DNA of 41,996 bases, taken from the NCBI GenBank assembly GCA_900466875.1, contig UBNQ01000045.1:1-41996 (forward strand), written 5' to 3'. Below, one piece after another: positions 39,244 to 41,996 of this stretch (its first letter is position 1; the number at the start of each line of letters is the position of its first letter). Position numbers and translations under genes: made by a program. The stretch is from Hyphomicrobiales bacterium (GTDB lineage Bacteria > Pseudomonadota > Alphaproteobacteria > Rhizobiales > Rhizobiaceae). Under the pieces are notes generated by a model. That model saw nothing but the letters and a program-made list of their open reading frames with translations. It ran no database searches and had not been told where the DNA came from.

Positions 39244-41733
39244 TCACGTGCCTCTTGGTTTGGCGCGGGTTGTCGGGTTGGCGTCGATCGGGTTTTCCGG
39301 CCATGGATGCCGGGGATATCGGCCGCGCATCTCCGCCCGGACGTCTTTCCAGGATCCCGACCAGAAGCCGGGCAGGTCGCGTGTCGTCTGGATGGGCCGG
39401 TGTGCGGGGGATGTCAATTCGAGAAGCAGGGGCAGCTTGCCGTTCGCGATCGACGGGTGGCTCCTGAGGCCGAACAGTTCCTGCACACGGATCGTCAGCA
39501 CCGGTTCTTCACCGTCATACTGGATCGGATGGCGCTGGCCGGTCGGAGCCTCGAAATGGGTCGGCGCCAGCCGGTTCATAGTGTGCAGCAGGTCATGCGG
39601 CACCAGCGAACGCAGACCATCCGACAGGCTTGCAGCCGAGATCGCGGCAAGTGCAGACGTATTGCCCTGATAGGGAACGAACCAGTCGTCGAGGCGGGCG
39701 ACGAGCGCATCGTCACTGACATCCGGCCAAGGCTCACCGAGCGAGCGGTGAAGAAAGCCCAGCCTGTCCCTGAACTGCAGTGCCTCCTTCGAAAACGGCA
39801 GGTTTTGCAGCCCGACCTGCCGCACGCCATCGGCCAGTGCCCGTGCGGCCTGTTCGCCCGTCGGTTTCGGCAATGGCTTTTCGCTGAACACGATCGCCCC
39901 GAGCCGGGTGATCTGGCGCGCGCGAACCTGACGGCTTGCCGGGTCGAAAAAGCACTCCTCGGTGGATTGAATGGCCTCGCCCATCTCCGCCTCCACCTCT
40001 GAGCGCGAGATTTCCGCGGCGCTGAGAATGCGCGGCCGCGCCGCCCGTCCGCTCACATCGGCAATCACCAGCATGGAGGCGGCGGCGAGCCGTTCGGTTT
40101 CCGGTAGTTCCGCGCCCCGGCCATTGGCCATCACAAATCTTCCCTTGCCGCCACGCTGCAGTGCGATCCGGTCGGGATAGGCATGCATGAGAAGCTGTCC
40201 CGCCGAACCACCCGGCTGCTGGCTGGCCCTGTTCGGCAGGCTGTCGGCGATCCTGCCGGCAAGCCCCCGGCTGGCCTGCGCCCTGTCGCTGCGGTCGGTG
40301 CGGAACCGGCGCAACCGGTCATCGAGATCGATATCGTTTCCGCCAAGACCCTGTTCGGTCAGAAGTACCGCAAGAAGGCTAGCCTCGCGTCCCCGACCAT
40401 CCTCGTCGGCGCGAATGACCATCGCCGCCAGCCGTGGCGGCAATGCCAGCTGGCGGATGAGACGGCCCCTTGGCGTCAGCCGGCCGGCATCGTCCAATGC
40501 GCCGAGCAGCACGAGCAGGGCTTTCGCCTCTGCAAAAGCGGGGCCGGGCGGCGGATCGAGAAAGGCAAGGGTCGTTGGGTCGGTCACGCCCCAATGGGCA
40601 AGATCCAGCACGAGGCCCGCAAGATCGCTCGCCAGGATCTGTGGCGGCGTGAAGGCCGGCAGTGCCGCCGTCTGTCCCGCATGCCAGAGCCTGATCGCGA
40701 TGCCCGGTGCGGTTCGCCCGGCACGGCCGGCCCGCTGGTCGGCAGAGGCCTGCGATACCCGCACCGTCTCCAGCCGGGTCATGCCCGTGGACGGTTCGAA
40801 TACCGGCAGGCGCTGCAATCCGCTGTCGATAACGATCCGCACCCCGTCGATCGTGATCGACGTCTCGGCGATCGATGTGGCCAGCACGATCTTGCGCATG
40901 CCCGATGCTGCGGGTTTGATCGCGAGATCCTGCTCCTGTTGCGTCAGGTTGCCGTAAAGCGGTGCGATCACCGTTTTGGAATCGAAACGGCCTTCCATCC
41001 GCTCGGCGACCCGCCTGATTTCCGCCTGCCCAGGCAAAAAGGCGAGAATGGAGCCCTCTTCGGTCCGGTGCGCGCTTTCGATCGCGTAGGCGACGGCGTC
41101 TTCGACCCGCTCCTGTTGGCTTCTTTCATTATAAAGGATCTCGACCGGAAAACTGCGCCCTTCGCTTTTGATTACCGGTGCCCCGTCGAGCAGCGTGGCG
41201 ATGCGATCCGTATCGAGCGTTGCCGACATGACCAATATGCGCAGGTCGTCGCGAAGTGCCGACTGGGCGTCGAGAGCCAGTGCCAGACCGAAATCGGCAT
41301 CGAGCGAGCGTTCGTGAAATTCGTCGAAGATCACTGCGGAGATGCCGGCAAGTTCCGGATCGTCGAGGATCATCCGGGAAAACACCCCTTCCGTCACGAC
41401 CTCTATCCTGGTCGCTTGCGATATCCGTGTGTCGAGCCGCATCCGGTAGCCGATCGTCTGCCCGACAGTCTCTTTCCTGAGTGTGGCCATCCGCGATGCC
41501 GCTGCGCGCGCTGCAAGCCGGCGTGGTTCGAGCAGGATGACCTTGCCCGTGCACCAGGGCTCCTCGATCAGCGCAAGCGGCACCATCGTCGTCTTGCCCG
41601 CGCCGGGTGGCGCCGAAAGAACCGCGCGTCGATTGTCCCGGAGCGTCGAAGTCAGCTCGTCCAGCACTTCTATAATAGGAAGGCTTGAGAGTGCGGCAAT
41701 CTTCGAGCTGTTTTCTCGGGACGGTCTTTCCAT
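39244..41733 (-). CDS. hrpB: HrpB, DEAH-box ATP-dependent RNA helicase
   Basis: A DEAH-type helicase of 829 residues; the cellular role of HrpB is poorly defined. Walker A APPGAGKTT is at 41-49, motif Ia LEPRRLAARAAA, motif II DEFHERS, motif III MSATLDT, and motifs V/VI IAETSITIDG and ADQRAGRAGRTAPG. The HrpB-specific C-terminal domain ends near the stop (DVRAEMRGRYPRHPWPENP). The ATG at 41733 gives a sensible length; the first 15 residues are not conserved-looking, so a downstream start is possible. It faces away from the strong promoter at the window's right edge. Confidence 0.95.
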   Translation of the reverse strand: MERPSRENSSKIAALSSLPIIEVLDELTSTLRDNRRAVLSAPPGAGKTTMVPLALIEEPWCTGKVILLEPRRLAARAAASRMATLRKETVGQTIGYRMRLDTRISQATRIEVVTEGVFSRMILDDPELAGISAVIFDEFHERSLDADFGLALALDAQSALRDDLRILVMSATLDTDRIATLLDGAPVIKSEGRSFPVEILYNERSQQERVEDAVAYAIESAHRTEEGSILAFLPGQAEIRRVAERMEGRFDSKTVIAPLYGNLTQQEQDLAIKPAASGMRKIVLATSIAETSITIDGVRIVIDSGLQRLPVFEPSTGMTRLETVRVSQASADQRAGRAGRTAPGIAIRLWHAGQTAALPAFTPPQILASDLAGLVLDLAHWGVTDPTTLAFLDPPPGPAFAEAKALLVLLGALDDAGRLTPRGRLIRQLALPPRLAAMVIRADEDGRGREASLLAVLLTEQGLGGNDIDLDDRLRRFRTDRSDRAQASRGLAGRIADSLPNRASQQPGGSAGQLLMHAYPDRIALQRGGKGRFVMANGRGAELPETERLAAASMLVIADVSGRAARPRILSAAEISRSEVEAEMGEAIQSTEECFFDPASRQVRARQITRLGAIVFSEKPLPKPTGEQAARALADGVRQVGLQNLPFSKEALQFRDRLGFLHRSLGEPWPDVSDDALVARLDDWFVPYQGNTSALAAISAASLSDGLRSLVPHDLLHTMNRLAPTHFEAPTGQRHPIQYDGEEPVLTIRVQELFGLRSHPSIANGKLPLLLELTSPAHRPIQTTRDLPGFWSGSWKDVRAEMRGRYPRHPWPENPIDANPTTRAKPRGT

Positions 41734-41922
41734 GATAATGCGCTTTCGGTGTCGTCAGGCCTCTGCGCCATCAGACCCATCTGCGCGATGGGGGCATGGC
41801 GAAGGTCCCGCAATGCCATAGCAGCGCACAACACTCCAGTCAGCAGAGAGCGGTCATTTCCGCTGCCGAAAATCTATGCATGCTCGAAATTTAAGCCGCG
41901 AACGACGGCGCGCATGTTATTG

Positions 41923-41949
41923 GAGAAAAATGACATTTTTTTAAAAATC
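41923..41949 (+). promoter_or_regulatory. UP-element-like A/T tract before the right-edge promoter
   Basis: A 27-base run of almost only A and T (GAGAAAAATGACATTTTTTT then AAAAATCG) directly precedes the -35 box at 41954, where the RNA polymerase alpha subunits bind at rRNA promoters. It stands out from its GC-rich surroundings. Between 41734 and 41922 I see no gene. Confidence 0.6.
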
Positions 41950-41953
41950 GCTG

Positions 41954-41983
41954 TTGACTCCTTCAGGTCGTCGGATCTATAAC
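41954..41983 (+). promoter_or_regulatory. Strong promoter, probably of an rRNA operon beyond the window
   Basis: TTGACT (41954-41959) and TATAAC (41978-41983) are 18 bases apart, and a GC-rich discriminator (CCCGCTCACTG) follows. With the A/T tract before it, this is the layout of rhizobial rRNA promoters. The window ends 13 bases later, so the transcribed gene is not visible. Confidence 0.65.
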
Positions 41984-41996
41984 CCGCTCACTGACG

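Noticed and set aside
39240..39250. TGTCACGTGCC near the hrpB stop as another parS site
   Set aside because: Only the CACGTG core matches; the flanking arms TTT/AAA are lost. CACGTG alone is expected by chance in GC-rich DNA.
41749..41982. 77-codon plus-strand open frame at the right edge
   Set aside because: It runs through the A/T tract and promoter, has no domain, and the DNA is better explained as a promoter region.

Overview
The window reads as a chromosomal core segment of an alphaproteobacterium of the family Rhizobiaceae (Agrobacterium/Rhizobium/Neorhizobium-like). The pointers are the ChvG/ChvI acid-sensing pair next to pckA, a short alphaproteobacterial HprK with ManX and HPr, a DivL pseudokinase, the ActS/ActR pair, a DUF1402 gene and two palindromic intergenic repeats of rhizobial type. 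Base composition is high-GC and coding density is high. The genus cannot be fixed by eye.

Left part (1-12.3 kb, all minus strand): divL, a tsaE-amgK fusion, murU, addB, addA and trxA form a tightly packed block that ends at a clear terminator. It joins cell-polarity control, tRNA t6A synthesis, cell-wall sugar recycling and double-strand-break repair. Next (12.3-17.9 kb, minus) come chvI, chvG, hprK, manX, ptsH and ahcY, that is, the acid/envelope-stress two-component system with a regulatory PTS branch and S-adenosylhomocysteine hydrolase. A 354-bp AT-rich region separates chvI from the divergent pckA. arfB (ribosome rescue) and alkB (alkylation repair) follow on the plus strand.

Middle (21-28.7 kb): a minus-strand histidine cluster, hisB - DUF2628 - hisH - hisA - [DUF3800, plus strand] - hisF - hisE - coaA. 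The opposite-facing DUF3800 gene with an AT-rich tail looks like an insertion that splits the operon. hslV-hslU (protease) diverges from hisB.

Right part (28.7-42 kb): a secreted DUF1402 protein with lytic-transglycosylase-like motifs, a cytochrome P450, a hydantoinase/oxoprolinase-type protein, malate synthase G, an L,D-transpeptidase lipoprotein, MmcB, the redox pair ActR/ActS and the helicase HrpB. The last 80 bases carry a strong promoter with an AT-rich upstream element that looks like the start of an rRNA operon lying just outside the window.

The most interesting non-coding signal is a set of parS-like palindromes around TTCACGTGAA. Two share an identical 17-mer near 114-129 and 4767-4782, and two are weaker (19828-19843, 28180-28195). 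This suggests the window lies in the origin-proximal, ParB-bound domain of the chromosome. I found no convincing wholly new multi-gene system. The best leads are the parS cluster, the DUF3800 insertion with a possibly leaderless gene, the DUF1402 enzyme hypothesis and the structured ahcY leader.
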